From contig NZ_BOOA01000006.1 in assembly GCF_016862995.1 (NCBI RefSeq), positions 62,001-126,000 of the forward strand: 64,000 nucleotides of DNA, read 5' to 3'. Below are positions 43,917 to 53,945 of this stretch, one piece after another (positions within the stretch are counted from its first letter, which is position 1; each line of letters starts with the position of its first letter). The notes beneath the pieces are model-generated. The model ran no database searches and had not been told where the DNA came from. It saw nothing but the letters and a program-made list of their open reading frames with translations. A program made the translations under genes and the position numbers. The DNA is from Acrocarpospora phusangensis. GTDB taxonomy: Bacteria; Actinomycetota; Actinomycetes; Streptosporangiales; Streptosporangiaceae.

Positions 43917-44161
43917 CGCCACTGATCGACCCTCATTTTTGAAATGCCCGCCGGTGAAAAGCGAAAAGGGCGACAAAGAGCGGGTTCCGCGAGAGACCCG
44001 GCATTGCCTCGACTCCGGCGCAGAGACCAAAATAAAGGGCCGGGCACCTACCGGGATTTCGGAAACCCGTCGGGGAATCTGAAATGGGAATTCGTGACCT
44101 GTCAAATTCCGCCATTGGCCCGTACGCGTGATGAGTCGTCGCAGGGTGGGGAGAACGGCGC
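43917..44161 (+). other. AT-richer leader before the 947-residue gene
   Basis: This 245-base stretch has many A residues (for example around 43960-43980 and 44028-44036) and several small inverted repeats, including CGGGT at 43981 with ACCCG about ten bases later, and CGGG/CCCG around ATTTCGGAAA near 44051-44070. It may hold a promoter and a structured leader. It does not match any riboswitch that I can identify with confidence. Confidence 0.35.
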
Positions 44162-47005
44162 ATGACACAGATCTCCTCCGGCCGGGCGGCACCGTCGCTT
44201 CCCGTCGATCTGGAAACCGCACGCCCGGCGTCCCTGCCCGCGAAAGGCCGGAAGCGGAGACGCCGGTCCAAAAGCGTCCTCGGGGTGGTGCTCGGGCTCG
44301 CGCTCGTCGCGGGAACCGGCGTCGTGGTGTGGAGCGGAGGCGGCGGGAATTCCCCGGGCGACGGCCTGGTGATGGGTCTGGGTCCGGGCGCCTCGGCCGG
44401 CGGGCTGAGCGAGGTTCCCACCGAACGCCGGAGGATGATCGTCGACCTCGGCGAGGCCACCAAGCACGCGGCCAAGGTCATGGTCGGCGGGGTCGTCCAG
44501 GACCTGTCCGCCGAACCCGCCGCCGGGACGTCCGGGCATCCGTGGGCGGACATCGACATCGCCCGGAACACGGGCGGCCTCGCGGTGATCCTCAATCGGT
44601 CCGGTGGCCCGCTCGCGACCGTACCGGTCTGGTCCCTACCGGGGCTCACCCCTCAGAGCTTCGTCGCGGACTGCGGCGCGGCCAGCATCGGTCAGACCCT
44701 GCTCACGCCGTGGACGGCCAGGCCGGACGCGCTGTCGGTGAGCTTCTTCGACACGCTGGCCCGGAGCGGGCCGACCTCGGTGGTGCTGCTCGACCACGCC
44801 GAGCGTCTGTGCGCCCGCATCGCCGGGAATCCCGACGCGGGCGGCACGCCGCCTCCCGCCGAACTCAGATCCCAGGCCAGACTGATCTGCGCGCTGGACG
44901 GACGGATGGCGGAGATCAGGGCCGCGATCGACTCCGGAGAGCGGCCGGCGGCGAGCGGAGACATCACCGCGTGCCCGAAACCGCGCGGCGGCGCCCTGAA
45001 GCTCGACGCCGCGACCCGGACGTCCATCACCACGAGGGAGCCGGACAGGGAATCGTGCGACCTCCCGATGTGGCGGTTCGACGCCGCCGACCCTTCGGGG
45101 ACATCGCCGTTCACCGTCTGCTCGGACGGGGTCACCAACCGGGTCGTCAACCGGAGCCCGGCGGTGGCGTTCTTCTACGAAAACGGGAAATCCCCGGCCT
45201 CCCCGCTGGGCGCCGTGCCCGGCGAAGTCGTCACCGTGCCCAATCTCGAAAAGATCGTGCTGGCGGTCCTCGCCGACATCGGCCGGCTGGTGGTGAGCGG
45301 CGTCAAGGCGGTGGGCTGTACGGTGCTCGGCTGGTTCGGCATATCGTTCGCGCCGTGCCGGAACCCTGACGAGCTCACCGAGAGCGCGGTCGCCGAGCTG
45401 TTCGAGATCATCCGCCCGGGTGGTGGCGAGTTCCGAGGCTCCCCGCGCTACTACTCGGTCGCCTGGGGCGATGAGAGCGGCGTTCCGGCGGGACTCGACA
45501 TCAGCAGGCCCAGGGCGTACAGCCGTACGCTGACTTTTCTCAACTACGCCGTCCTGCCGGTCGTCGGCATGGTCCTCAACCGTGACGTCGTCCTGGACCT
45601 GTCCTCGATCGACAGCCCGGAGAAGCAGGCGCTGCTCGACAGGCTCACCGGGCAGGTCGCCACCCCGGCACCCGGCCAGGGCGACGACCTGGGCTTCGTC
45701 GTGGACGTGGCGGGAACGATCCTGTCGGACCCGAAACTGCTGGCCGACCTCGTCGCCGTCTTCCTGCCGTCCTTGGTGTCCAAGGCCCCGGACGCGATCG
45801 ACTGGCTGCAGCGGACCATGGGGTACGTCAGGAAGCTGCCCGTCCTCGGATACATCGACGCGGCGTTCATGGTGGCGGGTATCGCGGCCAACACCCTCGA
45901 AGTGGTCATCAGCCTCGTCCGCCTGCGGCAGGCGGGCTCGTACCCGGCGTACGTCTCGTGGCCGAGCCGGATGACGGGGCGGGAGGCGTCGGCGCTTCCC
46001 GCCGGGACCTGCACCCCGCTCGCGCCCGATGCCGCTCCCCCCGTGTACGCGCCCGGGCCGCCCGCCTGCCTGCTGCCCGTGGACGCCGATCTCGACGGTG
46101 ACCGCGTCCCCGACCGGCTGGTCCTGTGGAACGCCTCCGGCGGACCGGTGGGCGGGGCCGCGTACCTGTCGGACGGCCGCATCCGCGCCTGGGCTCCCGG
46201 ATCGCCTTCCCTGCCCGGCGCGGGCGGGATGTCGGCTGCCGTCACGCGACTGGACGATTCGCCGCGCCAGGAGGTCAGCGTCGATATCGGCGGCTCGGCC
46301 ATGCTGGTGGGCCTCACCCGCACGGGCGCCCTCCAGGCGGTCCGGTACGGCAACGGCCACAACCAGGACAGGCTCTTCCGGATCCCGCCGGCGACCGGCG
46401 AACATCACACCGGCTGCGTCTCGGACGGGTCCAAGCGGCTGCTGATGACGACGATCAGCCATCCGGCGCAACCGTCCGGGGTGCGTACGGCATCCTTCTA
46501 CTACGCCCTCGACCCGGGCGACCTGACCCTGCGGGTGGTCAACTACAGCGGCGGCTACACCGCACGGCCGGGCCCGTTCCAGGGCGCGGACTGCGCGCGG
46601 GAGCAGGTGCCCCTCGTCCGGCTGCCCATCGCGATGGCGTACGACAGCGGCGGGCCGTACCACCACGAACTGCAGGCCGCGCACGCGGTCGAGATGCTCG
46701 TCGACGCCGCGTACGCCGGCGACGCGACCCAGGCGTCCGCCCTCCTCGGCGGAGTCACGCCGGTGCCCGCGTTCGGGGCGTACACCCTCGGCGTGTGGAC
46801 CCTGCTGCACGATCAGCGCCCGGCGCTGGCCCAGGCGTCGGAGACCCCGGCCGCCTGCGCGCGGCGGATCCCGCGGTCCGGCCGGCCCTTCCTCTACTGC
46901 GTGATCGGGAACGCCGGGGAGGCGTGGGACTTCCAGGTGGCCAGCACCGGCGACAACTACGTGGTCGTGGCGGTCTCGCGTCGGACGTGGGGGCATCCCG
47001 CGTGA
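44162..47005 (+). CDS. Large membrane-anchored protein of unknown function
   Basis: A protein of 947 residues. A cytoplasmic start of about 37 residues ends KGRKRRRRSK; one membrane span follows (about 39-57, VLGVVLGLALVAGTGVVVW), so the rest should be extracellular. The region to about 400 has several Cys and no family signal. Two hydrophobic stretches near 375-395 and 555-575 could pack or contact membrane. From about residue 640, LLPVDADLDGDRVPDRLVLW resembles a calcium-binding FG-GAP strand. The C-terminus has ARRIPRSGRPFLYCVIG. I do not know its function. No operon partner is evident. Confidence 0.75.
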   Translation: MTQISSGRAAPSLPVDLETARPASLPAKGRKRRRRSKSVLGVVLGLALVAGTGVVVWSGGGGNSPGDGLVMGLGPGASAGGLSEVPTERRRMIVDLGEATKHAAKVMVGGVVQDLSAEPAAGTSGHPWADIDIARNTGGLAVILNRSGGPLATVPVWSLPGLTPQSFVADCGAASIGQTLLTPWTARPDALSVSFFDTLARSGPTSVVLLDHAERLCARIAGNPDAGGTPPPAELRSQARLICALDGRMAEIRAAIDSGERPAASGDITACPKPRGGALKLDAATRTSITTREPDRESCDLPMWRFDAADPSGTSPFTVCSDGVTNRVVNRSPAVAFFYENGKSPASPLGAVPGEVVTVPNLEKIVLAVLADIGRLVVSGVKAVGCTVLGWFGISFAPCRNPDELTESAVAELFEIIRPGGGEFRGSPRYYSVAWGDESGVPAGLDISRPRAYSRTLTFLNYAVLPVVGMVLNRDVVLDLSSIDSPEKQALLDRLTGQVATPAPGQGDDLGFVVDVAGTILSDPKLLADLVAVFLPSLVSKAPDAIDWLQRTMGYVRKLPVLGYIDAAFMVAGIAANTLEVVISLVRLRQAGSYPAYVSWPSRMTGREASALPAGTCTPLAPDAAPPVYAPGPPACLLPVDADLDGDRVPDRLVLWNASGGPVGGAAYLSDGRIRAWAPGSPSLPGAGGMSAAVTRLDDSPRQEVSVDIGGSAMLVGLTRTGALQAVRYGNGHNQDRLFRIPPATGEHHTGCVSDGSKRLLMTTISHPAQPSGVRTASFYYALDPGDLTLRVVNYSGGYTARPGPFQGADCAREQVPLVRLPIAMAYDSGGPYHHELQAAHAVEMLVDAAYAGDATQASALLGGVTPVPAFGAYTLGVWTLLHDQRPALAQASETPAACARRIPRSGRPFLYCVIGNAGEAWDFQVASTGDNYVVVAVSRRTWGHPA

Positions 47006-47143
47006 CGCGTCAAGGACGAATGCGAGGTGCTGGTCCAATGAACATTCGGCGGCAACGGGGAGTTGGCTTGAGGTTCAGGTGAGGCTCCAAGGCTCTTCAA
47101 GGTCGGGGGACCACCGTCTCTGGCCGTGTCGCAGGAGTTACGC

Positions 47144-48637
47144 ATGAGCATCTCTCGCCGCCAAATCCTTACCGGAAGCGCCACCACCGCCGTCGGCCTG
47201 TCCGTCGCCGGCGTGCTGCCGAGCCTCGCCGGGACCCCGGCATCGGCCAGCGCCGGCGCATCGGGCGGACGCCCGTTACGTCCGTTCCCGGCGTTGAAGG
47301 ACGACCCCAACGGGATCCTCGCCCTCCCCGAGGGCTTCTCGTACAAGATCGTCACCCGTGAGGGTGTGACCGATATGTCGTTCGGCCAGGGGAAGACGCC
47401 CGGCTGGCACGACGGGACCGGCGTCGTGGCCATGAAGCACGCCGGCCTGACGATCATCCAGAACCACGAGATGTCGCCGCACCTCTCGCAGTACGGCGTC
47501 CCGCACGTCCCCGGGACGGTCTACGACCCGGGCGCGCCGAACGCGGGCGGCTGCACCGTGATCACCACGGACCCCAACGGCACCCCCACGGCCGAGTGGG
47601 TCGGCATCTCCGGCACGGTCCGCAACTGCGCGGGCGGCGTGACCCCGTGGGGCACCTGGCTCACCTGCGAGGAGACCTTCATCACCGCGGGCGCCACCTG
47701 GTCGGCCGGCGGCCGTACCGGCCGGTACGAGAAGAACCACGGCTACGTCTTCGAGGTCTTCCAGAGCAACTCGGCGAGCCAGCAGCCCAAGCCGATCAAG
47801 GCGTTCGGCCGCTTCGACCACGAGGCCCTCGCCGTCGAGCCGAAGAGAAGGCGCGTGTACCTCTCCGAGGACGCCAGCGCCCCGAACGGGTTGTTCTACC
47901 GGTGGACCTCGAGCGCCGGCCGCCTGGAGCAGGGCATCGCCGACCAGCTCGGCGACACCGAGGGCACGCTGGAGGCGATGCAGATCCGCCTGGGTGACGG
48001 CACCATCGTCCCGGATGTCGCCTACATCACCTCCGCGCAGCTGGGGCAGCCGTTCGACGTGACGTGGATCGCGGTGCCGGACCGGGAGGCGACGTCCAAG
48101 CCGGTGCGCACCCAGTTCGCCGACGGCACGGTCACCCGGGGCAAGAAGTTCGAGGGCGTGTGGAGCAACGGCGACGGCTGCTACATCGTCAACAGCTTCG
48201 CCTTCGCCCCCGGCGACCTGCCCGCCGACGCGGCCAAGCACGACGGCATGGTCTGGTTCTACGACTACAAGGACGAGACGATCACGCTGGTCACGTACTT
48301 CCCGCACAACCCGTTCGCCGAGGGCGAGGGCGCGTCCCCTGCGTTCGCCGACATGACCTTCGACAGCCCCGACAACGTCACCGTCACGCCGTGGGGCACG
48401 CTCGTCCTGGCCGAGGACGGCGTCCGCGCCTCGCACGTGCTCAGCTCCATCCCGGGCGGCCCCACGTACGCGATCGCCCGCAACCAGCTCGCCATCGGGA
48501 CCAGCAACGGCTCCCCGACGTACTCCGAGTTCACCGGCCCGACGTTCTCCCCGGACGGCAAGGTCCTCTTCGTCAACATCCAGACTCCGGGCATCACGCT
48601 GGCCGTCACCGGCCCCTGGCAGGACTACCTGCGCTGA
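47144..48637 (+). CDS. PhoX/DUF839-family secreted protein
   Basis: A protein of 497 residues from ATG 47144, with GGAG seven bases before. MSISRRQILTGSATTAVGLS is a twin-arginine signal, so the protein is exported folded. The mature domain has PEGFSYKIVTREG, TIIQNHEMSPHLSQYG, GGVTPWGTWLTCEETF and FGRFDHEALAVEPKRRRVYLSED, the conserved calcium/iron-binding blocks of PhoX-type phosphatases, and later VTVTPWGTLVLAEDG. Length fits the shorter DUF839 type. Phosphatase activity is possible but many DUF839 members are untested. A strong terminator follows. Confidence 0.85.
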   Translation: MSISRRQILTGSATTAVGLSVAGVLPSLAGTPASASAGASGGRPLRPFPALKDDPNGILALPEGFSYKIVTREGVTDMSFGQGKTPGWHDGTGVVAMKHAGLTIIQNHEMSPHLSQYGVPHVPGTVYDPGAPNAGGCTVITTDPNGTPTAEWVGISGTVRNCAGGVTPWGTWLTCEETFITAGATWSAGGRTGRYEKNHGYVFEVFQSNSASQQPKPIKAFGRFDHEALAVEPKRRRVYLSEDASAPNGLFYRWTSSAGRLEQGIADQLGDTEGTLEAMQIRLGDGTIVPDVAYITSAQLGQPFDVTWIAVPDREATSKPVRTQFADGTVTRGKKFEGVWSNGDGCYIVNSFAFAPGDLPADAAKHDGMVWFYDYKDETITLVTYFPHNPFAEGEGASPAFADMTFDSPDNVTVTPWGTLVLAEDGVRASHVLSSIPGGPTYAIARNQLAIGTSNGSPTYSEFTGPTFSPDGKVLFVNIQTPGITLAVTGPWQDYLR

Positions 48638-48652
48638 CCGCTCTCGACGCCA

Positions 48653-48683
48653 CGGGCCCTGAAACGCACCGTTTCGGGGCCCG
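48653..48683 (+). terminator. Hairpin terminator after the PhoX-like gene
   Basis: CGGGCCCTGAAACG (48653-48666) pairs with CGTTTCGGGGCCCG (48670-48683), with one G-U type mismatch and a three-base loop. It starts 16 bases after the stop codon. Confidence 0.8.
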
Positions 48684-48817
48684 CTCCGCTTTCCCCTGGG
48701 GCCCGTGGGTAGGAGACGGACGAGGAGAGTATCTCGGCCAGCGCATCCCCCCACTCACCGCGATCGTCGGCATCCGGTCGCGCGGCGCCGCGGCGCCGTC
48801 GAGGAAGGGGATCACCC

Positions 48818-49726
48818 ATGCCCAAGGACATCAAGTGCGTCTTCGGCGTCGACATCGACGCCGTCGCCGGATGGCTCGGCTCGTACGGCGGCGAGGACTC
48901 GCCCTCGGACATCCAGCGCGGCATGTTCGCCGGGGACATCGGCACCCCAAGGCTCCTGACCCTCTTCAAGAGGTACGACCTGCCGGCGACCTGGTTCATC
49001 CCCGGCCACTCCATCGAAACCTTCCCGGACTCGGTCAGGATGATCGTCGACGCCGGTCACGAGATCGGCGCGCACGGCTACGCCCACGAGAACCCCGTCT
49101 CCATGACCCTCAAGCAGGAAGAGGACGTGCTCTCCCACTGTGTCGACCTCATCGAACAGGTCAGCGGCAGAGCCCCCCGCGGTTACGTCGCGCCCTGGTG
49201 GGAGATGTCGGGCAACACCGCCTCGCTCCTGAAGAAGTACGGCTTCGCCTACGACCACAGCCAGGGCCTCCACGACTTCACGCCGTTCTACGCCCGGGTC
49301 GGTGACTCCTGGACGAAAATCGACTACGGCCGGGAGGCCGCCACCTGGATGAAGCCGCTGCGGCGTGGCGAGATCATCGACCTGGTCGAGATCGGCGCCA
49401 ACTGGTACATGGACGACCTGCCGCCGATGATGTTCATCAAGAAGTCTCCCAACAGCGCCGGCTGGGTGAATCCCCGCGACGTCGAATCGTGGTGGAAGGA
49501 CCAGTTCGACTGGGTGTACCGGGAGCAGGACTACGGGGTGTTCGCCTTCACCATCCATCCGGACGTCTCCGGGCGGCCTCAGATGCTGCTCGTGCTCGAG
49601 CGCCTGGTCGAGTACATCAGCGCTCATGAGGGCGTCACCTGGACCACCATGGAGGCGGCCGCGTACGACTTCCGTCGGCGCTACCCTTTCCCGGGTCCCA
49701 GCGGCAGCCCGTACATGCCGGCCTGA
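48818..49726 (+). CDS. Cytoplasmic polysaccharide-deacetylase-family protein
   Basis: A protein of 302 residues with no signal peptide. [21 protein letters not shown] at the start carries the metal/catalytic Asp, and [15 protein letters not shown] gives the metal His pair. [31 protein letters not shown] and [17 protein letters not shown] complete the NodB-like barrel. The absence of a leader and the wide loops resemble PuuE/HpPgdA-like members that act on small cyclic amides or carbamoyl compounds rather than chitin. GAGGAAGGGG precedes the ATG. Confidence 0.85.
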   Translation: MPKDIKCVFGVDIDAVAGWLGSYGGEDSPSDIQRGMFAGDIGTPRLLTLFKRYDLPATWFIPGHSIETFPDSVRMIVDAGHEIGAHGYAHENPVSMTLKQEEDVLSHCVDLIEQVSGRAPRGYVAPWWEMSGNTASLLKKYGFAYDHSQGLHDFTPFYARVGDSWTKIDYGREAATWMKPLRRGEIIDLVEIGANWYMDDLPPMMFIKKSPNSAGWVNPRDVESWWKDQFDWVYREQDYGVFAFTIHPDVSGRPQMLLVLERLVEYISAHEGVTWTTMEAAAYDFRRRYPFPGPSGSPYMPA

Positions 49727-49736
49727 CGCCCTTGGA

Positions 49737-50972
49737 TCAGCCGAGCCAGGTGGCGAGCTGGGACATCGCCGTGGTGGACCAGCCGAGTTTGAGGTGGTTG
49801 AGGCCGAGCGTGGCCGTACCGGCTCGGGTGGTGAGGCCGTCGGGGGCCGTGCAGCTGGCGACGAAGACCGCGCCGTCGGACGGGCCGGTGTGCTCATTGT
49901 GCAGCAGTGCCATGTCCGGGGAGTTGCCGCACAGCTGGTAGACGGCCACGCTCGCCGGGGTGCCGGCGGCGATCAGCGGGCTGACCAGGGAGCCGCGGTC
50001 GATGGCCCACTGGATGCCGCGGCCGTAGGTGTAGAAGCCGGTGCCGCCGTAGTAGGTGGTGTACCAGTCCTGCTCGGTGGCGGGCAGCGGGTAGACGTCG
50101 TCCCAGCGGTAGAGCATGTCGTCCGAGCCCGGGTAGGCGTTGCCCTCGTAGCTCAGCTCGGGGTGGTTGCGCCACAGGCCGTAGCAGATCATCTTCGAGT
50201 GCGGAGCGGGCGCGTTCAACGTACCCCCGCATTCGGGAAATATCGCGAAATCGTGGGTCCAGCCGTGCCGGTAGCCCCAGTCGAAACCCTTGTTCGGCCC
50301 GCCCACCAGCAGCAGCTTGCGAACATCGCCCGCGTACGGCGTACCCCACGACTGCCGCAGCGAGGAGACGTACATGCGCGCGTTGAAGGCGCCCTTCGAC
50401 CAGCCGATCACGTCCACCCGCGCCGCGCCGGTCTTGGCCCTGATCCTGGCCACCGCGTCGCCTATCTGCTCGGCCCAGTAGTGGCCGTCGCCCGTGACAT
50501 GCGGGAACCCGATCGCGAAGACCTTGTAGCCGCGCGTGTCCAGATACTGCATGAGCCCCGTCGTGGGACAGCTGGCCTGGCCGCAGCCGTAGGCCCCGCG
50601 GGCGTTGGGGTTGGCCCAGGCCAGGTCGGCCGTCTGGTTGGCGCCGTGGACCAGCAGCACCGGGGTGGCCTTGGAGCCGCTCTGCCAGCCGGGCGCGTGG
50701 TAGAGCAGGAACCTGGAGGAATGCGGCCGGGCGACGTCGCCGAACAACCGCCTGGTCTGACCCGTGTGATCGCCCCGGCCGTCGGGAGGATAGGTCTCGG
50801 CCTGGAACCCGGAGGAGTTGTCGCGGTACCGCTCCACCAGCGCCCAGCCGTTCTCCAGCGCGGTCGTGTAGCTCGCCTCCAGCGTCACCGAAGCGGAGGC
50901 GTCCGCCGGTAACGCCGACACCAGCAGGCCCGCGACCAAAGTCGTGGCCGCAGCGATTCGCCTGAGAATCAT
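49737..50972 (-). CDS. Secreted lipase-like alpha/beta hydrolase
   Basis: A protein of 411 residues from ATG 50972, preceded by GGGAGA; a GTG one codon earlier is also possible. The signal peptide ends near LPADASA. TPVLLVHGANQTADLAW is the oxyanion loop, and VDVIGWSKGAFNARMY the nucleophile elbow with Ser192. A candidate His lies in LGLNHLKLGWS near the C-terminus and Asp in GPSDGAVF. Five or more Cys could form disulfides, usual for extracellular esterases and lipases of actinomycetes. Substrate is unknown. It ends ten bases from the convergent deacetylase. Confidence 0.85.
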   Translation of the reverse strand: MILRRIAAATTLVAGLLVSALPADASASVTLEASYTTALENGWALVERYRDNSSGFQAETYPPDGRGDHTGQTRRLFGDVARPHSSRFLLYHAPGWQSGSKATPVLLVHGANQTADLAWANPNARGAYGCGQASCPTTGLMQYLDTRGYKVFAIGFPHVTGDGHYWAEQIGDAVARIRAKTGAARVDVIGWSKGAFNARMYVSSLRQSWGTPYAGDVRKLLLVGGPNKGFDWGYRHGWTHDFAIFPECGGTLNAPAPHSKMICYGLWRNHPELSYEGNAYPGSDDMLYRWDDVYPLPATEQDWYTTYYGGTGFYTYGRGIQWAIDRGSLVSPLIAAGTPASVAVYQLCGNSPDMALLHNEHTGPSDGAVFVASCTAPDGLTTRAGTATLGLNHLKLGWSTTAMSQLATWLG

Positions 50973-51194
50973 CACGTCTCCCGCCAGCCGATCGTGATGT
51001 CACCTTCTTCCTCACGACTGACCGCTGCAATGTGGGCTACGCCCACCCCGAAGCCCGCCGATATGTGGGGAGGACCCTCGTCCCTGGTGGGTTCATGACG
51101 GTTGTCGGCCGGTCGAAGGGGTACGCGAATGAAGGCTGATCTTGCTGACGGGCCTGCCGGGCGAGTCGGAAAACGGTAAAAGGATCATGGCGAA

Positions 51195-51845
51195 ATGGAA
51201 ATTCAGCGATCCGATACAGCGGTGGTGTTCATCGATCCGCAGAACGACGTGTTGAGCGAAAATGGAACGAGCTGGGCGGCAGTCGGTGCGAGCGTCACCG
51301 AAAACGGCACCGTCGAGAATATGGAGCGTATCTTTCAGGCCGCCAAGGAGCGGGGATACGACGTTTTCGTATCGCCCCACTACTTCTACCCGACCGACCA
51401 CGGGTGGAAGTTCAACGGGCCTTTGGAGGCAGATGAGTTCGCGACTCGTACCTTCGCCCGGAGCGGCCCGCTGGATCTGACCGGTTTCCCCGGCTCCGGC
51501 GCCGACTGGCTCGATCGCTTCAAGCCCTACATCGGAGACGGCAAGACGATCGTCGTCAGCCCGCACAAGGTGTTCGGGCCGCAGACCAACGACCTGGTCC
51601 TGCAGCTCCGCAAGCGGGGAATCACCAGGATCGTCCTCGGTGGCATGATGGCGAACCTGTGCGTCGAATCCCACCTGCGCGAATTTCTCGAGCAGGGCTT
51701 CGAAGTCGCGGTTGTCAGGGACGCGACCGCCGGACCGCGGCATCCGGACCGGGGCGACGGGTACGAAGCGGCGATCATCAACTACCGATTCCTGGCTCAT
51801 GAGGTGCCCTCGACCACGGAGGTGGTCACCCGCATGCTCCGGTGA
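51195..51845 (+). CDS. Isochorismatase-like cysteine hydrolase
   Basis: A protein of 216 residues. VVFIDPQNDVLSENG (Asp14), VVSPHKVFGPQTND (Lys125) and MMANLCVESHLREFLEQGFEV (Cys156) provide the Asp-Lys-Cys triad of the family. The cis-peptide GGMMANLC is conserved. The GHWKFNG-like segment DHGWKFNGPLEAD is long, which separates it from nicotinamidases. It hydrolyses a small amide, ester or enol ether in the cytoplasm; the actual substrate cannot be told. It stands between the lipase and an SDR. Confidence 0.87.
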   Translation: MEIQRSDTAVVFIDPQNDVLSENGTSWAAVGASVTENGTVENMERIFQAAKERGYDVFVSPHYFYPTDHGWKFNGPLEADEFATRTFARSGPLDLTGFPGSGADWLDRFKPYIGDGKTIVVSPHKVFGPQTNDLVLQLRKRGITRIVLGGMMANLCVESHLREFLEQGFEVAVVRDATAGPRHPDRGDGYEAAIINYRFLAHEVPSTTEVVTRMLR

Positions 51846-51944
51846 ATCCCGCGCGGTCACGTCGTCCTCGACGAAGATCGCCCATGCGGGGATCGCTGCC
51901 TAGAGTGGGCAGGGTCGGCTCATTCCCTACGCGAGGGGTTCATC

Positions 51945-52700
51945 ATGCGGCTTGACGGAACGGTCGCCCTGGTCACCGGGGCGTCCAGCGGAATCGGGGC
52001 GGCCGCCTCGGTCAGCCTGGCCCGGCAGGGCGCGGCGGTCGCGGTGGTGGCCCGGCGCAGGGAGCGCCTGGACGAGCTCGCCGCCCGCATCCGCGGGGAC
52101 GGCGGTGACGTCCTAGTCATCGAGGCCGACATCACCCAGGAGGCACAGGCCGTCGAGGCGGTCGAACGTACGGCTTCCGAGCTGGGGCGGATCGACACGC
52201 TCGTCAACAACGCCGGGGTCATGCTGCTCGGCCCGGCCGCCGGAGCGCCCATGACCGAGTGGCAGAGAATGGTCGAGATCAATGTGCTCGGGCTGCTCTA
52301 CTGTGCCCACGCGGCTTTGCCGTACCTGCTCAAGGCGGCCGGTGCCGGGCCTAGGCACGTGGCCGACATGGTCAACGTCTCCTCGGTCGCCGGACGGGTG
52401 CCCCGCAGCGGGAGCAGCGTCTACAACCTGACCAAACACGGCGTCGGCGCCTTCAGCGAGGCCCTGCGGCAGGAGGTCGGCCAGAAGCACGTACGGATCT
52501 CGCTGGTCGAACCCGGCGCGGTGGAGACCGAACTCGCGGGCCACAACCGGCCGGAGGTGCTGGAGACGATCCGGGCGCGGTTCGGGGGGATCGAGCGGAT
52601 GCAGCCGGAGGACATCGCCGACGCGATCACGTACATCGTGACCCGGCCCCGGCATGTCGCGGTCAACGAACTGCTGATCAGGCCGACCGAGCAGGAGTAG
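51945..52700 (+). CDS. SDR-family oxidoreductase
   Basis: A protein of 251 residues. VALVTGASSGIGAA is the cofactor loop, VVARRRERL prefers NADP(H), LVNNAGVM follows, and MVNVSSVAG with YNLTK (Tyr160, Lys164) forms the active site. SLVEPGAVETELAGHN and MQPEDIADAITYIVTRPRHVAVNELLIRPTEQ are characteristic of the YdfG/clavulanate-dehydrogenase-like SDR group. Likely a small hydroxy-compound dehydrogenase. GGGTTCATC leaves a weak ribosome site before the ATG. Confidence 0.88.
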   Translation: MRLDGTVALVTGASSGIGAAASVSLARQGAAVAVVARRRERLDELAARIRGDGGDVLVIEADITQEAQAVEAVERTASELGRIDTLVNNAGVMLLGPAAGAPMTEWQRMVEINVLGLLYCAHAALPYLLKAAGAGPRHVADMVNVSSVAGRVPRSGSSVYNLTKHGVGAFSEALRQEVGQKHVRISLVEPGAVETELAGHNRPEVLETIRARFGGIERMQPEDIADAITYIVTRPRHVAVNELLIRPTEQE

Positions 52701-52746
52701 GGGCCCGGGGTTTCCGGAGCCGGCCGCGCCTGATCCCCTCCCGGCG

Positions 52747-53703
52747 TCAAGGTGTTGAGGCGTTCGTCCGGAAGGAGGAACGGTAGGACTGCGGCGTGAC
52801 GCCGACGACGCGTTTGAACCGGTCCCGGAACGCGGTGGCCGAGCCGAACCCGGCCTGCGCGGCGACGCGTTCGACGCCGTGGTCGGTGGTCTCCAGCAGG
52901 AACTGCGCACGCCGTACGCGGGCCCGGAGCACCCACTGCAGCGGGGTGGTGCCGGTCTGCTCGCGGAAGCGGCGGCTGAAAGTCCTCCCGCTCATCCCGC
53001 ATCGCAGGGCCATCTCCGCCAATGTGACCTCTTGGGCGAGATTGTCCTCAATCCACGACAGCGCCGGCTCCAGCAGCGAACCTCGGGGCACGGCGGGCTG
53101 GGCGTGGACGATGAACTGCGCCTGGCCGCCCTCCCGTTCCAAGGGCACCACCGACAGCCGGGCCGAGGCTGCGGCGACGGCCGAGCCGAAATCCCGCCGG
53201 ATGAGATGCAGGCACAGGTCAAGGCTGGCGGCGGCCCCGGCCGAGGTCAGGATCTGGCCGTTGTCGACGTAGAGGACATCCGGTTTCACCTCCACTCGCG
53301 GGAACATCGCGGCCAGCTGAGGTGCCGCCGCCCAATGCGTGGTCGCGCTCAGACCGTCCAGCAGCCCGGCCGCCGCGAGGGTGAACGCGCCCACGCAGAT
53401 GGAGGCGATTCGGGTTCCGGCGCCCGCGGCCGCGCGCAGGGCGTCGAGGACCTCCGAAGCAGGCGGGCCGGCCTGCTCGGAGCACCCCGGCACGATGATC
53501 GTGTCCGCCTCCGGCAACGTCTCCAGACCATGCGGCGCGATGAGCGTGAACGCGTCCCCGGCCACCTGCGGTGCCACGGCGCAGACCAGGACCCGGTACG
53601 GCCGGCGCCCGTCCGCCAGCCGAGCCCGCCCGAACACCTCGATCGGCGTCGCCAGGTCGGCCGCCACCACATGATCCAGAGCCAGGACCGCCACCGTGTG
53701 CAT
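52747..53703 (-). CDS. GlxA-family AraC-type regulator
   Basis: A protein of 318 residues with an N-terminal DJ-1/PfpI domain (1-about 175: VAVLALDHVVAADLATPIEVFG, IASICVGAFTLAAAGLLDG with the elbow Cys, LTSAGAAASLDLCLHLIR) and a C-terminal AraC helix-turn-helix pair (about 220-318: LAEMALRCGMSGRTFSRRFREQTG, VAAQAGFGSATAFRDRFKRVVGVTP). The start ATG 53703 matches the family start. GlxA-type proteins activate nearby catabolic genes after sensing a small metabolite. Its target may be the divergent DUF6010 gene or the adjacent SDR. Confidence 0.9.
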   Translation of the reverse strand: MHTVAVLALDHVVAADLATPIEVFGRARLADGRRPYRVLVCAVAPQVAGDAFTLIAPHGLETLPEADTIIVPGCSEQAGPPASEVLDALRAAAGAGTRIASICVGAFTLAAAGLLDGLSATTHWAAAPQLAAMFPRVEVKPDVLYVDNGQILTSAGAAASLDLCLHLIRRDFGSAVAAASARLSVVPLEREGGQAQFIVHAQPAVPRGSLLEPALSWIEDNLAQEVTLAEMALRCGMSGRTFSRRFREQTGTTPLQWVLRARVRRAQFLLETTDHGVERVAAQAGFGSATAFRDRFKRVVGVTPQSYRSSFRTNASTP

Positions 53704-53945
53704 GCAGACACGGTAAGGGAGGTCTGCGGCCACAAGGGATCGGGCGGCGGCGGTCCGCATCGCCGGGACCGGTTGGCGAAAACTCGTTGGAGATTGTCGA
53801 TTCAGCCCATGGGACGACCCTCGATGGTCGATCTAGCCTGGCGCTGCCGCACCCTCGTGGCCTGGCGCGATACGCCTCACGGGGAAGACCTTGATCAAAC
53901 CCGCCTCCGCTGAATCGGCCTTTTCTCCGAACGGATCACCACACC

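Noticed and set aside
43960-44110. Possible cyclic-di-AMP or other riboswitch in the leader
   Set aside because: Small stems and A-rich stretches are present, but I could not match the conserved core of any riboswitch class.
47035-47120. Possible PHO box upstream of the PhoX-like gene
   Set aside because: GTTCAGGTGAGG resembles one half-site at best; no pair of GTTCACC direct repeats was found.
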